A model generated the notes under the pieces. The model ran no database searches. It saw nothing but the letters and a program-made list of their open reading frames with translations, and was not told the origin of the DNA. From Alphaproteobacteria bacterium (GTDB lineage: Bacteria; Pseudomonadota; Alphaproteobacteria; Micavibrionales; Micavibrionaceae), in contig JAUHVY010000001.1 of the NCBI GenBank assembly GCA_030424975.1, positions 121,093 through 185,092 of the forward strand: a stretch of 64,000 nt of DNA, read 5' to 3'. Positions 45,833 through 54,937 of this stretch are shown piece after piece (the first letter of the stretch is position 1; each line of letters begins with the position of its first letter). The position numbers and the translations under genes were made by a program.

Positions 45833-46360
45833 ATGATAGGGGGCATATTATCCAATATCGGCTTGCCTGTTCTGGTGGCCATCCTCGGTGCGGCGCTTGG
45901 CGTGATTGATAATCCGGTGGCGAAAACTGCGTCAGAGGCGTTATCAAAAGTTGATGAAGCGCTCAAGAGTGGTCAGATTAGTGATGAACAGGTCGCCGAA
46001 GCCAATCGCCACAGTGAAAAAATGGCGCAGATGGAAATGGAAAACTATCAAACCACATTGTCGGAAATTAATGCGTCGCTGCGTGCGGAGGTGGCTTCGG
46101 ATGATAAATATGTACGGCGGATGCGCCCGACATTCGGATATTTGATGGCGCTGACATGGGCGGCGCAAATGTTTGGTATAGCGTATGTTATTATGTTTGA
46201 TACTGATAAAGCGGGTGTGGTCATGGCGGCAATGGGTAATTTAAGCGCGATTTGGGCGGTGGGGCTATCTGTGCTTGGGATATATGTCTATAAACGCAGT
46301 GATGAGAAGAATTTATTGCCCTCTAAAGAAGTGATTTTCTGGAATCCGGTAAATAAGTAA
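45833..46360 (+). CDS. holin of the three-helix gene-transfer-agent type
   Basis: 175 residues. A first hydrophobic segment (~5-24), then a soluble amphipathic middle (ISDEQVAEANRHSEKMAQME, ASDDKYVRRMRPTFGYLMA) and two further membrane helices (~102-120, ~130-157). This matches the GTA_holin_3TM pattern, in which an RxxRP element enters the second helix. It would form pores that let the preceding hydrolase reach the wall. It is the last phage-like gene and starts at the base after the hydrolase stop. Confidence 0.82.
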   Translation: MIGGILSNIGLPVLVAILGAALGVIDNPVAKTASEALSKVDEALKSGQISDEQVAEANRHSEKMAQMEMENYQTTLSEINASLRAEVASDDKYVRRMRPTFGYLMALTWAAQMFGIAYVIMFDTDKAGVVMAAMGNLSAIWAVGLSVLGIYVYKRSDEKNLLPSKEVIFWNPVNK

Positions 46361-46366
46361 AAAGCG

Positions 46367-46436
46367 AATGTTTGTGATAAACATTTCGTATTAAGTATAG
46401 ATACTTGCGATAGAGGATATGTTTTTGTTATAACAA
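46367..46436. promoter_or_regulatory. three inverted repeats at the right edge of the cluster
   Basis: Three inverted repeats lie within 70 bases: AATGTTT (46367-46373) with AAACATT (46379-46385); AAGTAT (46393-46398) with ATACTT (46401-46406); and the perfect palindrome TTGTTATAACAA (46425-46436). They lie between the holin gene and the next gene and could be operators or a weak terminator. AT-rich DNA gives such repeats by chance fairly easily. Confidence 0.3.
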
Positions 46437-46451
46437 GGATTGGTAGTCAAA

Positions 46452-47204
46452 ATGACAGGGTTTACAGGTTTGATATTTCGTAAATTTATAATTTTATTAT
46501 TGGCGCTTTGCTTTCTTCCGCTAATAAATATCGCACAAGCGGCTCGTCCGTTGATTGGTGATACGCGATATGAACCGGTAATCATGCCTGTTTTAAAACA
46601 AAATTCAGTTTTTATTGATGATGATGCTGTACTTCCGTCAGAGCCCAATATTCCTGTTGTTAAGTTTATGCGTATTCCGGAACCTCGTGGTTATGTAGAG
46701 GAGGTGAATGCCCTTATGTTTGGCATTACAACTGATATTCAACCGGAGCATGATCATTATGGACATGAAATTCGCCGTTATATGATGCAGGTTGGTGGCT
46801 TAGGTGTTTATGAGGATCGTTCTTTTTTAATTGAGCAAATTAAAAATGTCAGAAAAGCGCGTGTCATTGCGAATTACTGGAAAAAGGATTTAGAAGCTAA
46901 AATATCAGAGATTGAAAAATCGCATGAGGGGAATAATGAGGTTCCGCTTTCTGTTCGTACTGCGTTTAAACAAAATTCACTGGCTGTTAAAACCTTTTTG
47001 ATTGTGTTGCAGAGTTGGATTGACGCAAATGAACGCGTTTTAATGTTTGTTTATAATAATCCTGCAATCTTAGACATTGATTATCCGGAAATTATAATTT
47101 ACGCAACACAAGAGCGATTGGATTTTTATAATATTTATTCTAATCGTCAGACAAAATTGAAAGATATGCGCGGATATCATCCGTTCGAGATGATGGTTTA
47201 CTAA
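46452..47204 (+). CDS. secreted hypothetical protein
   Basis: 250 residues from the ATG at 46452. A TTG four codons earlier would sit directly on the AGGA site. The signal peptide is clear (GLIFRKFIILLLALCFLPLI, NIAQA). The mature part is mixed and charged, with His-rich EHDHYGHEIRRYMMQVGG and helical EIEKSHEGNN. No family is recognised. It lies between the phage-derived cluster and folD and may belong to either. Probably periplasmic. Confidence 0.7.
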   Translation: MTGFTGLIFRKFIILLLALCFLPLINIAQAARPLIGDTRYEPVIMPVLKQNSVFIDDDAVLPSEPNIPVVKFMRIPEPRGYVEEVNALMFGITTDIQPEHDHYGHEIRRYMMQVGGLGVYEDRSFLIEQIKNVRKARVIANYWKKDLEAKISEIEKSHEGNNEVPLSVRTAFKQNSLAVKTFLIVLQSWIDANERVLMFVYNNPAILDIDYPEIIIYATQERLDFYNIYSNRQTKLKDMRGYHPFEMMVY

Positions 47205-47232
47205 ACCCATTAATTGAGATCGTTATAAAAAA

Positions 47233-47260
47233 GCCCTTTTGTTATTAAAAGGGCCTTTTT
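47233..47260. terminator. bidirectional terminator between convergent genes
   Basis: GCCCTTTT (47233-47240) pairs with AAAAGGGC (47247-47254) around a 6-base loop. T-runs stand on both strands, so it serves the secreted-protein gene and folD. Confidence 0.8.
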
Positions 47261-47261
47261 A

Positions 47262-48098
47262 TTATGCGTTTTTAGCAGCTTTAACAGTGTTTTGTAGCAA
47301 GCATGCAATTGTCATCGGACCCACGCCGCCGGGGACAGGGGTGATCGCTTGCGCTTTTTCAATTGCGGCATCGTAATCAACATCACCGCAAAGTTTACCG
47401 TTTTCCATGCGGTTAATACCGACATCAATAACGCATGCTCCGGGTTTGATCCAATCACCTTTCACCATTTTCTCACGTCCGACTGCCGCCACAAGAATAT
47501 CAGCGTTTTGGCAGATTTCTTTGAGGTTCTTCGTGCGAGAATGCGCGATGGTAACGGTGCAATTTTCCTGCAGCAGAAGTTGCGCCATGGGTTTACCGAA
47601 TAGGTTTGAGCGGCCGATAACAACGGCATTTAAACCGCTTAGGTTATCAAGTACCGATTTAATCAGAAGCAAAGATCCTTGAGGTGTGCAGGGTACAAGA
47701 CCACCTTCAATACCAAGGAATAATTTCCCTGCATTGGCAATGGTCAGTCCGTCTACATCTTTGTGTGGCGCGATTTTTTGTACCAAGGCCTCACTATCGA
47801 GGTGATCAGGAACAGGGAGCTGTAGTAGAATTCCGTGTACATTCGGATTGTCATTAAAGGCTTCGATTTCTGCGGCAATTTCATATTGTGTTGCTTTTTT
47901 AGGCATGCGTGCTTCGAAGCTCTTGATTCCGACCTTTTCACAGGCAAGTATTTTGTTTTTCACATAAACATGGGATGCCGGGTCATCGCCAACCAATATA
48001 ACCGCAAGGCCGGGCGTCGTATCCATTTGTGCAACGTCTTGTGCAATGCTTTCTTTAAGGTCAGCTGCGATTTTTTTGCCGTCAATAATATCTGTCAT
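47262..48098 (-). CDS. folD: methylenetetrahydrofolate dehydrogenase/cyclohydrolase
   Basis: 278 residues. Motifs are [18 protein letters not shown] with catalytic Lys49, [18 protein letters not shown], the NADP fold [19 protein letters not shown], and the tail [19 protein letters not shown]. It interconverts methylene-, methenyl- and formyl-tetrahydrofolate in the cytoplasm. The length is typical. It starts 27 bases after the yggT-like gene on the same strand. Confidence 0.96.
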   Translation of the reverse strand: MTDIIDGKKIAADLKESIAQDVAQMDTTPGLAVILVGDDPASHVYVKNKILACEKVGIKSFEARMPKKATQYEIAAEIEAFNDNPNVHGILLQLPVPDHLDSEALVQKIAPHKDVDGLTIANAGKLFLGIEGGLVPCTPQGSLLLIKSVLDNLSGLNAVVIGRSNLFGKPMAQLLLQENCTVTIAHSRTKNLKEICQNADILVAAVGREKMVKGDWIKPGACVIDVGINRMENGKLCGDVDYDAAIEKAQAITPVPGGVGPMTIACLLQNTVKAAKNA

Positions 48099-48125
48099 GT
48101 TCTCTTACACCTGTATCGGTTGTAT

Positions 48126-48404
48126 TTAAAAAATGGACAACAAAAATGCCCCTAATAATTGCACGCCTATTAATACGATTAGCGGCGTAATGTCAATACC
48201 ACCCAGGGGTGGGACATATTTACGAATAGGTTGATATACGGGATCAGTTAATCTTTTTAACAGGGCCGTTAAATTTTGTGCTGCTTCGTTACTTTTATTC
48301 ACGATCTCAAACGCAATCAACCAGCTCATTAAGACCTGTAGAATAATGATCAAAATATAAATCTGAATACATGCGCCGATAATAAATGAAATGATGCCGC
48401 CCAT
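48126..48404 (-). CDS. YggT family membrane protein
   Basis: 92 residues with two membrane segments and the YggT core: IYILIIILQVLMSWLIAFEI, LKRLTDPVYQPIRKYVPPLG, GIDITPLIVLIGVQLL. YggT proteins are small inner-membrane proteins; homologues have been tied to osmotic stress and, in cyanobacteria and plastids, to division and thylakoid functions. The exact role here is unknown. Co-directional with folD. Confidence 0.88.
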   Translation of the reverse strand: MGGIISFIIGACIQIYILIIILQVLMSWLIAFEIVNKSNEAAQNLTALLKRLTDPVYQPIRKYVPPLGGIDITPLIVLIGVQLLGAFLLSIF

Positions 48405-48528
48405 GAATTGTATCTCCCATATCTGAGTTTGAATTATGTTATAGCGCTTTTATACGGATGCGAAAAGGGGGCTTAGCGATAGATATTTGTTCTGGCTTGT
48501 ATTTTTTGATTCTCTTAAGGCTTTGGTT

Positions 48529-49287
48529 ATGGTTTTATGCTACTGTTTTGATCTGGTAATTAATAATATACGGGCTAATTTTATGCTTGGTGTCGATCCT
48601 TTAACATTTTCAACGCTTTTGGTTTTAGCCGGTACAAAATTAACTTGTCCGTCGCATGAGCCTACTAAAATCAATATTATTCCGCGCACTGAAGAGGTTA
48701 AGTACGATTATTCCAAACCTTTGAGGGATATCCAAAATTATAATTTGGATACGGTTGATCCGTATGCGTTTCACGGCACAACTGTGACGCAAGCCTTGAT
48801 GCGTGGTCAGATAGAGTTGAAAATGAAAACCAGCTTCGGGCAGGCGGAGTTTCAACGTTTTGGGTATTCATGTATCTGGTATAAGGATATTACGGTTGAA
48901 TTGTTTATTGATCCGACCATCATTATTGCGAAAGAGCTTTATAATGACTCTTGTATGCGCAAAGCATTGTTGGAGCATGAGTTAAAACATGTGCGTGTGG
49001 ATCGTGAAATCGTCAATAAATATGCCAAAACTATGGGTACTAAGATTTTCGAAGCGTTAAAATCGCGTGGTTTTTCCGTGGGTCCTGTCCCATCTGATCG
49101 TTTAGGCGAAATTTCAACAAAGATGCAAAAGGTTGTGCATCAGATACTGGATCTGGAGTATAAAAAGCTTGGTATTGAGCGTGCGGAGCGCCAACGCGCC
49201 GTCGATAGTTTAGGCGAGTATGAAAGCGTTGATGACAAATGCCCTAGCTTTGAGAAAAAGAAAAAGGCGCTTTATTCGAAATTGTGA
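48529..49287 (+). CDS. HExxH-containing putative metalloprotease-like protein
   Basis: 252 residues from the ATG at 48529 (AAGG 8 bases upstream). TTG at 48487 and ATG at 48583 are alternatives. The N-terminus is hydrophobic, possibly a signal. The mature part carries a zinc-protease-like EHELKHVRVDRE (HExxH) and a charged C-terminal helix. FGYSCIWYKDITVELFIDP precedes the motif. It resembles DUF922-type proteins in layout, but I cannot confirm this. Its 3' end overlaps the convergent TPR gene by 16 bases. Confidence 0.6.
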   Translation: MVLCYCFDLVINNIRANFMLGVDPLTFSTLLVLAGTKLTCPSHEPTKINIIPRTEEVKYDYSKPLRDIQNYNLDTVDPYAFHGTTVTQALMRGQIELKMKTSFGQAEFQRFGYSCIWYKDITVELFIDPTIIIAKELYNDSCMRKALLEHELKHVRVDREIVNKYAKTMGTKIFEALKSRGFSVGPVPSDRLGEISTKMQKVVHQILDLEYKKLGIERAERQRAVDSLGEYESVDDKCPSFEKKKKALYSKL

Positions 49288-49838
49288 TCTTCTCGGTCTT
49301 GCTGATCGGCCGCTTCTTCAACCTTCTTTATGAAATAATGAATATCATCGGTAAAGGGTGCATCACTTGGTGCGAACGTAACGGCAAGGTGCAGGTAATG
49401 CTTCGCGGAATCATATTCTTTGCGTTCTGCCATCAATAACCCCTTTGAAAAATAAGCCGTGGAGAGCATGAGTAATAAATCATGTTCATCGTTATATCCG
49501 TCATATCCTTTGATGATGGATATTGCTTTATCATATTCCTCGATCGCGACATAAAGGCCTGCGAGTTTCAGGATGATATCCTTATTATTCGGCGCGTTTT
49601 TTAGAGCAGATTCTTCGTATGTAATCTCTTTTTGAATTTGTTCGTTTTTTTGAGAGGGTGAGCGTGTAGGCGTATGCTGTGATCCGTAATATGTCACCCC
49701 CATAAACAAAGCGATCGAACAAATCGGGATCAGCCACATCAAGGCAAACCCTGTTTTTGGGTGCGTTTGCATCGACGGCGCAACAAGAATAAGGGCGCAT
49801 AGCCCGCTCAGTATTGCTGCGATAACGAGGATGGTCAT
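49272..49838 (-). CDS. TPR membrane protein, CcmI-like
   Basis: 188 residues. Two N-terminal membrane helices (~2-20, ~30-50) precede tetratricopeptide-like repeats (~75-165: LAGLYVAIEEYDKAISIIKG, DLLLMLSTAYFSKGLLMAE, DSAKHYLHLAVTFAP). This is the layout of CcmI/CycH, the chaperone that presents apocytochrome c for haem attachment, but shortened. It overlaps the CcmG-like gene by 4 bases on the same strand, which supports a cytochrome-c role. Confidence 0.65.
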   Translation of the reverse strand: MTILVIAAILSGLCALILVAPSMQTHPKTGFALMWLIPICSIALFMGVTYYGSQHTPTRSPSQKNEQIQKEITYEESALKNAPNNKDIILKLAGLYVAIEEYDKAISIIKGYDGYNDEHDLLLMLSTAYFSKGLLMAERKEYDSAKHYLHLAVTFAPSDAPFTDDIHYFIKKVEEAADQQDREDHNFE

Positions 49839-50389
49839 AACGTGTTTTCTTCTTCTTTTAATTTTTCAATCATCGGCAAGATGACCTCATATAAACGGTC
49901 TAGCTTAACAGGGCCGGGATGATGCAGGCGGATATTGCCATGGGAATCAACAATATAGGTCTGTGGTAGGGCTTTTATATTGAAATATCCTTCGCTGTAG
50001 CCGATATCATCATTTAAGACAATGCGGAAAGGGTTTCCTGTTCTGCTGAGGACGCGTTTCACGAGCTCTTCTTTATCACGAAAGGCAATTCCATATACGG
50101 GAATGTTATAGATATTCGCAAGCCTTAGAAGCTGTGCATGTTCGAGGGCGCAGGTTGTGCACCATGTCGCAAAGATGTTCAGGATATAGATATCTTTCGG
50201 GAAATCGGCTGTGCTGAATTCTTTCTCATTACTTTCCGTCTTATCATCCAAAGAGATTGTTTTGAATGCGAAGTCGGGCATTGGCTTGTTGATCGTATTT
50301 TGTTCTGCGATTTTGCTTTGATGGCTGTAGTAAAGCGTGCCTATTAAGGCGATGCAAAGCAGCGGCAGCAGATAGAAAACCTTATTCAT
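49835..50389 (-). CDS. thiol:disulfide oxidoreductase, CcmG/DsbE-like
   Basis: 184 residues from the ATG at 50389, which overlaps the upstream stop (ATGAATAA). An N-terminal signal/anchor (MNKVFYLLPLLCIALIGTLY) precedes a thioredoxin fold with active site ATWCTTC (Cys77, Cys80), VYGIAFRDKEELV and the cis-Pro loop ALPQTYIVDSHG. CcmG keeps apocytochrome cysteines reduced in the periplasm. The neighbouring CcmI-like gene agrees. CcmH, CcmF and CcmE are not in the window. Confidence 0.82.
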   Translation of the reverse strand: MNKVFYLLPLLCIALIGTLYYSHQSKIAEQNTINKPMPDFAFKTISLDDKTESNEKEFSTADFPKDIYILNIFATWCTTCALEHAQLLRLANIYNIPVYGIAFRDKEELVKRVLSRTGNPFRIVLNDDIGYSEGYFNIKALPQTYIVDSHGNIRLHHPGPVKLDRLYEVILPMIEKLKEEENTL

Positions 50390-50606
50390 TCTCGTCAATG
50401 GCCTTTCTGATTGCATCTTGCAGGCTCACCTCTTGCGGGGATGGCGTAAGATCGGCTTTTGGCGCACCTATATAAAGGCCAATAAATCCAAGCAACAGCA
50501 GGGCGATTAAAATACCCGCGCGTTTTTTTGATATGCCCGGAACACAAAGGCATAACGCCAGTACTGCGGTCAGACATAAACAAAAATGCGCAAGTTGCAG
50601 AAGCAT
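50382..50606 (-). CDS. small two-helix membrane protein
   Basis: 74 residues with two hydrophobic helices (~4-24, ~30-48) and an acidic C-terminal end (SLQDAIRKAIDENE). It begins 2 bases after the metB stop and its TAA overlaps the next start. So metB, this gene, the CcmG-like and the CcmI-like genes are one tightly packed unit. No family is recognised. Confidence 0.6.
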   Translation of the reverse strand: MLLQLAHFCLCLTAVLALCLCVPGISKKRAGILIALLLLGFIGLYIGAPKADLTPSPQEVSLQDAIRKAIDENE

Positions 50607-50608
50607 GT

Positions 50609-51766
50609 TTAGGCCACCTGAGCCAGAGCATGTTCCAGATCAGCCAGTAAGTCCTCTATGTGTTCAACACCGATAGACAGACGGAAGAGTTGATCGGTAA
50701 CGCCGGCTTTTGCACGGGCCTCCGCCCCCATGGAAACATGAGTCATGCTCGCAGGGTGATTGATCAGGCTCTCTGTGCCGCCCAATGATTGTGCAAGACG
50801 GAAAAGCTCCAGCGCATCAATAAAGGCTGCGGCTTTTTCTGCCGGGGCATCGATCTCAAAGCTGATCATTGCTCCGAAGCCGTCTTGTTGTTTTGCGGCA
50901 ATCTCATGACCGGGATGTGATTTTAAACCGGGGTAGTATACTGCGCGTACGTTTTTATGCTGATCTAGCATAGTGGCGATTTGTTCTGCGTTTTCTTGTG
51001 CACGGTGAACACGAAGCTCCAATGTGCGCATGCCCCGTAATGTCATATAGGAATCAAACGGTGCACCGATCAGGCCGAGCGAGTTTGCCCAAAACTCTAA
51101 ATCAGTCAGAATATCTTCGCGTGATGTTGTCACGCACCCGCCGACGATGTCTGTATGGCCGTTCAGGAACTTTGTAGTTGAATGATATGATATATCTGCA
51201 CCCAAGCTCAGGGGTTGTTGTAGCATCGGAGAGAGGAACGTGTTGTCACATACTGTAATCGCACCGCATTCCTTTGCTTGTGCCGCGATGGATGCGATAT
51301 CGGCGATACGCATAACGGGGTTGCTCGGGCTTTCGATCAAAACCATCTTTGGTTTCTTTGTAAATGCCTCTTTCACGGCGGCCGCATCGTATTGATCGAT
51401 AAACTCTAATTTGAAGTGCCCCTTTTCAGAAAGGGCGCATAACATTCTGTAGGAACGTCCGTAACAATCATACGGCGCGATCAATAAATCATCGGGATTA
51501 AGAAGGTGAATAATCAGTGTTAGGGCGGCCATGCCTGATGATGTAACGCAAGTGCCGATCCCGCCTTCCAGAGCCGTTACCGCGTTTGCCAGTTCATCAC
51601 GGGTCGGGTTACGCGTGCGTGAATATTCGTATGGTGCCTTTTTGCCAAGGCCGTCAATCTCAAACGTGGAGGTCAGATAAATAGGCGGCATAACGGCCTT
51701 GTGCGCTTTGTCGGTTCCGATACCTGCCTGAACAATAGAGGTTCTTCTGCGCTTGTTTATCGTCAT
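50609..51766 (-). CDS. metB: cystathionine gamma-synthase-type PLP enzyme
   Basis: 385 residues of the Cys/Met metabolism PLP family. PLP Lys199 lies in HSTTKFLNGHTD. Further motifs are EYSRTRNPTRD, SSGMAALTLIIHLL, APYDCYGRSYRM, VLIESPSNP and AESLGG-like QSLGGTESLINHPASMTH. These patterns track E. coli MetB closely. It would replace an acyl group of homoserine by cysteine to form cystathionine. Cystathionine lyase activity cannot be excluded by eye. GGAAG precedes the ATG. A minus-strand terminator lies in its leader at 51839. Confidence 0.85.
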   Translation of the reverse strand: MTINKRRRTSIVQAGIGTDKAHKAVMPPIYLTSTFEIDGLGKKAPYEYSRTRNPTRDELANAVTALEGGIGTCVTSSGMAALTLIIHLLNPDDLLIAPYDCYGRSYRMLCALSEKGHFKLEFIDQYDAAAVKEAFTKKPKMVLIESPSNPVMRIADIASIAAQAKECGAITVCDNTFLSPMLQQPLSLGADISYHSTTKFLNGHTDIVGGCVTTSREDILTDLEFWANSLGLIGAPFDSYMTLRGMRTLELRVHRAQENAEQIATMLDQHKNVRAVYYPGLKSHPGHEIAAKQQDGFGAMISFEIDAPAEKAAAFIDALELFRLAQSLGGTESLINHPASMTHVSMGAEARAKAGVTDQLFRLSIGVEHIEDLLADLEHALAQVA

Positions 51767-52235
51767 AATTTATCTTCCACGTTGTGTTGTTTACATCGGA
51801 CACACACTCTAGCGCCTTAGGAATCAAAAATCAGCAAGAAAAAACCGCTGCACCTCGAGGAAGGGCAGCGGTATGAATAAAGTAAGTAAGCGAATTGAAT
51901 GGTATGAGAGGAAAAAATTCTTGAATTTGAATTCAGACCTGATGTCTCATTTCATCTATTGTTAATAGTGCATACGAAATGTGGCAAAATGATGAAAATT
52001 TCTTGCGGTTTTTATACCGAATTGTAAGTCGTTGATATTTAATGGTTTTTGGTTGTGGGTAAAGTGTAGATATAGTGTTTTTTTGTGTTAAAAGGCTATG
52101 TTTTTTATGATTTTTTGCGTTTTATAAATTCCTTGTTAATCTCTTTGCTGTAATGATGTACACTCCTTCTCTGTGGGGACGTGATTCTATGCGTTCTTAT
52201 GGATTTCATTCTTTTATACAAAAGAGGTTCTTTTT
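51767..52235. other. 469-base region between divergent metB and acnA
   Basis: It holds the metB leader with a minus-strand terminator (51839-51872). A T/A-rich stretch from ~51950 to 52190 follows, probably containing the promoters of both genes. The acnA ribosome site AAGAGG (52221-52226) lies at the far end. I see no protein gene. No SAM-II riboswitch pattern was recognised before metB. Confidence 0.5.
51839..51872 (-). terminator. terminator/attenuator in the metB leader
   Basis: On the minus strand, ACCGCTGC (51872-51865) pairs with GCAGCGGT (51851-51844), followed by six T. It lies ~75 bases before the metB start, upstream of the gene. It therefore either ends a small upstream transcript or attenuates metB. 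Confidence 0.65.
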
Positions 52236-54908
52236 ATGGCACGTACTGGTCAAGACACCCTGGAAACAAGACAAAAACTTAGCGTTGACGGCAAGGAATA
52301 TGATTATTTCTCTTTAGCCGCAGCGGCAGAAAAAATCGGCGATGTTTCGCGATTACCTTATACATTAAAGGTGTTGCTCGAAAACCTGTTGCGTCATGAA
52401 GATGGTCGCTCAGTTAAGGTAGAAGATATCGAAGCCATTCAGAAATGGCAGGAAAACAAAAGATCATCTCATGAGATCGCATATCGCCCTGCGCGGGTGC
52501 TTATGCAAGATTTCACAGGTGTTCCTGCGGTTGTTGATTTGGCCGCGATGCGCGAAGCCATGGTGACCTTAGGCGGTGATGCGCAAAAGATTAACCCGCT
52601 TGTGCCTGTGGATTTGGTGATTGACCACTCCGTTATGGTGGATGAATTTGGAACGCCGCAAGCGTTCCAGCAAAATGTTGAGCGTGAATTTGAACGTAAC
52701 GGTGAGCGTTACAGCTTCCTTCGCTGGGGGCAAGAGGCATTTAAAAACTTCCGCGTTGTGCCACCCGGCACAGGTATTTGTCACCAGGTAAATTTGGAAT
52801 ATCTGGCACAAACCGTATGGATGGAAGAGGATGATAAGAACGCAGGTGTGAATGTTGTTTACCCTGACACGTTGGTCGGCACAGATTCGCACACAACAAT
52901 GGTGAACGGCTTGGCTGTTCTTGGTTGGGGTGTTGGCGGTATTGAGGCAGAGGCCGCGATGCTCGGTCAGCCGGTATCAATGTTAATTCCTGAGGTTGTC
53001 GGCTTTAAATTGACGGGCACAATGAAAGAGGGAACAACGGCGACAGACCTTGTTCTGCGTGTTGTTGAAATGCTTCGTGAGCTTGGTGTTGTCGGCAAAT
53101 TTGTTGAATTCTTTGGTGATGGACTTGATCACCTTAGTTTGGCTGATCAGGCAACAATCGCGAATATGGCGCCGGAATATGGTGCGACATGCGGTTTCTT
53201 CCCGATTGATCAGGAAACATTGCGTTATTTGGAATTTACAGGCCGTGATCCACACCGCGTCAAAGTGGTAGAGGAATATGCAAAGGCGCAAGGAATGTGG
53301 CGTGATTCTAATACACCGGATCCGATCTTCACAACAACGCTTGAGCTTGATTTGGCAGATGTAGAGCCCGCGATTTCCGGGCCGAAACGTCCGCAGGACC
53401 GTATTGTCTTATCTAAGGCTGCGTCTGCGTTCGATAAATTGGTGCCTGAAGCAACCTCGGTTGCTGTTGAGGGCGCAGATTATACCCTTGATAACGGTGA
53501 TGTTGTTATTGCCGCGATCACGAGCTGTACAAATACATCAAACCCGTCTGTTTTGGTCGGTGCGGGGCTTGTTGCGCGCAAGGCACGAGCGCTTGGCATG
53601 CAGGTGAAGCCATGGGTGAAAACATCGCTTGCGCCCGGATCACAGGTTGTGACGGATTATCTGAATAAGGCCGGATTGCAAGACGATTTGGATGCGCTTG
53701 GCTTTAATACTGTTGGGTATGGCTGTACGACATGTATCGGTAACTCCGGTCCGTTGCCGGGGCCGATTGCCGCGGCAGTAGAAGAGGGTGATTTGAACGT
53801 GACCTCTGTTCTGTCAGGAAACAGAAACTTTGAGGGACGTATTTCGCCGCATGTGAAGTCAAACTACTTGGCTTCTCCGCCATTGGTGGTTGCCTATGCA
53901 TTGGCGGGGTCAATGCGTATTGATGTCACGACGGAGCCATTGGGCAAAGACAAAGACGGTAATGACGTTTATCTGAAAGATATTTGGCCGACGAATAAAG
54001 AAATTGCCGACCTTGTAGGTGAATGTTTGACATCTGAAATGTTCAAGGATCGTTATGCCGATGTGTTTAAAGGGCCGAAAGAATGGCAGGAAATTGGCGG
54101 TGGTGAATCCGGCGAAACCTATGATTGGCAAGACGGATCAACGTATGTTCGTAATCCGCCGTTCTTTACAGGTATGACAAAGGATGCAGGATCTGTGAGC
54201 AATATTGAACATGCTTATGCTCTGGCTGTTCTTGGTGATTCTGTAACGACTGATCATATTTCTCCGGCCGGATCGATCAAGAAAGACTCTCCTGCAGGTG
54301 AGTATTTGACAGATCGTCAGGTCAGATCGGTTGACTTTAACTCTTATGGTTCACGCCGTGGTAACGATCAGGTTATGACACGCGGAACTTTTGCCAATAT
54401 TCGTATCCGTAATGAAATGGTTATCGGCGTAGAGGGTGGTTATACCAAGCATATCCCGACAGGTGAACAGATGAGCATTTATGATGCGGCAATGCGTTAC
54501 CAATCTGAGGGGCAGTCTTTGGTGGTTATCGCCGGTAAAGAATACGGTACGGGATCTTCTCGTGACTGGGCGGCGAAAGGTACGCGCCTGTTGGGTGTGA
54601 AGGCCGTTGTCGCTGAGAGTTTTGAGCGTATTCACCGTTCAAACCTGATTGGTATGGGTGTTCTTCCTTTGCAATTTAAGGAAGGCACAGACCGCAAGTC
54701 ACTCAACTTGCAAGGTGATGAGCGTTATACCATTAAAGGCATCACAGAGGGGCTGGAGCCGCAACAAGACGTCGTCATGACAATTAGCTATACTGATGGC
54801 TCAGAGCAGGATGTTAAGCTTCTATGTCGTATTGATACGCTGGATGAGATGGAATATTATCGAAATGGCGGTATTTTGCATTACGTTTTGCGTCAATTGG
54901 CCGCGTAA
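52236..54908 (+). CDS. acnA: aconitate hydratase
   Basis: 890 residues, standard AcnA/IRP length. The [4Fe-4S] ligands are Cys431 ([10 protein letters not shown]) and Cys497/Cys500 ([13 protein letters not shown]). Substrate motifs are [28 protein letters not shown] and [14 protein letters not shown]. The C-terminal swivel domain is complete. It isomerises citrate and isocitrate in the TCA cycle. It is a single-gene unit with a terminator at 54938. Confidence 0.97.
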   Translation: MARTGQDTLETRQKLSVDGKEYDYFSLAAAAEKIGDVSRLPYTLKVLLENLLRHEDGRSVKVEDIEAIQKWQENKRSSHEIAYRPARVLMQDFTGVPAVVDLAAMREAMVTLGGDAQKINPLVPVDLVIDHSVMVDEFGTPQAFQQNVEREFERNGERYSFLRWGQEAFKNFRVVPPGTGICHQVNLEYLAQTVWMEEDDKNAGVNVVYPDTLVGTDSHTTMVNGLAVLGWGVGGIEAEAAMLGQPVSMLIPEVVGFKLTGTMKEGTTATDLVLRVVEMLRELGVVGKFVEFFGDGLDHLSLADQATIANMAPEYGATCGFFPIDQETLRYLEFTGRDPHRVKVVEEYAKAQGMWRDSNTPDPIFTTTLELDLADVEPAISGPKRPQDRIVLSKAASAFDKLVPEATSVAVEGADYTLDNGDVVIAAITSCTNTSNPSVLVGAGLVARKARALGMQVKPWVKTSLAPGSQVVTDYLNKAGLQDDLDALGFNTVGYGCTTCIGNSGPLPGPIAAAVEEGDLNVTSVLSGNRNFEGRISPHVKSNYLASPPLVVAYALAGSMRIDVTTEPLGKDKDGNDVYLKDIWPTNKEIADLVGECLTSEMFKDRYADVFKGPKEWQEIGGGESGETYDWQDGSTYVRNPPFFTGMTKDAGSVSNIEHAYALAVLGDSVTTDHISPAGSIKKDSPAGEYLTDRQVRSVDFNSYGSRRGNDQVMTRGTFANIRIRNEMVIGVEGGYTKHIPTGEQMSIYDAAMRYQSEGQSLVVIAGKEYGTGSSRDWAAKGTRLLGVKAVVAESFERIHRSNLIGMGVLPLQFKEGTDRKSLNLQGDERYTIKGITEGLEPQQDVVMTISYTDGSEQDVKLLCRIDTLDEMEYYRNGGILHYVLRQLAA

Positions 54909-54937
54909 TCGCATCGATCGATATCTAAGAGTTTTGG

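Larger units (their letters stand above)
30169..46360 (+). mobile_element. phage-derived virion gene cluster, T7-like order, possible gene-transfer-agent-like element
   Basis: The genes from 30169 to 46360 encode a portal, scaffold, capsid, two tail tubular proteins, a small internal-protein candidate, a tail fibre/spike, the large terminase, a cell wall hydrolase and a holin. The order follows T7 genes 8-19. I find no integrase, recombinase, polymerase, replication protein or phage repressor, no flanking tRNA and no obvious att repeat. PilZ, GNAT and OmpA-like genes are embedded. The holin resembles the three-helix holin family found with gene transfer agents. The cluster may be a reduced prophage, or a domesticated particle. 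The boundaries are set by the outermost phage-like genes and are approximate. Confidence 0.75.

Noticed and set aside
29984-46451. Integrase, att repeats or tRNA marking an ordinary prophage
   Set aside because: No recombinase-like protein, no tRNA and no evident direct repeat was found at either border by eye.
51767-51960. SAM-II riboswitch upstream of metB
   Set aside because: No match to the SAM-II pseudoknot pattern was seen. Only the terminator hairpin is supported.
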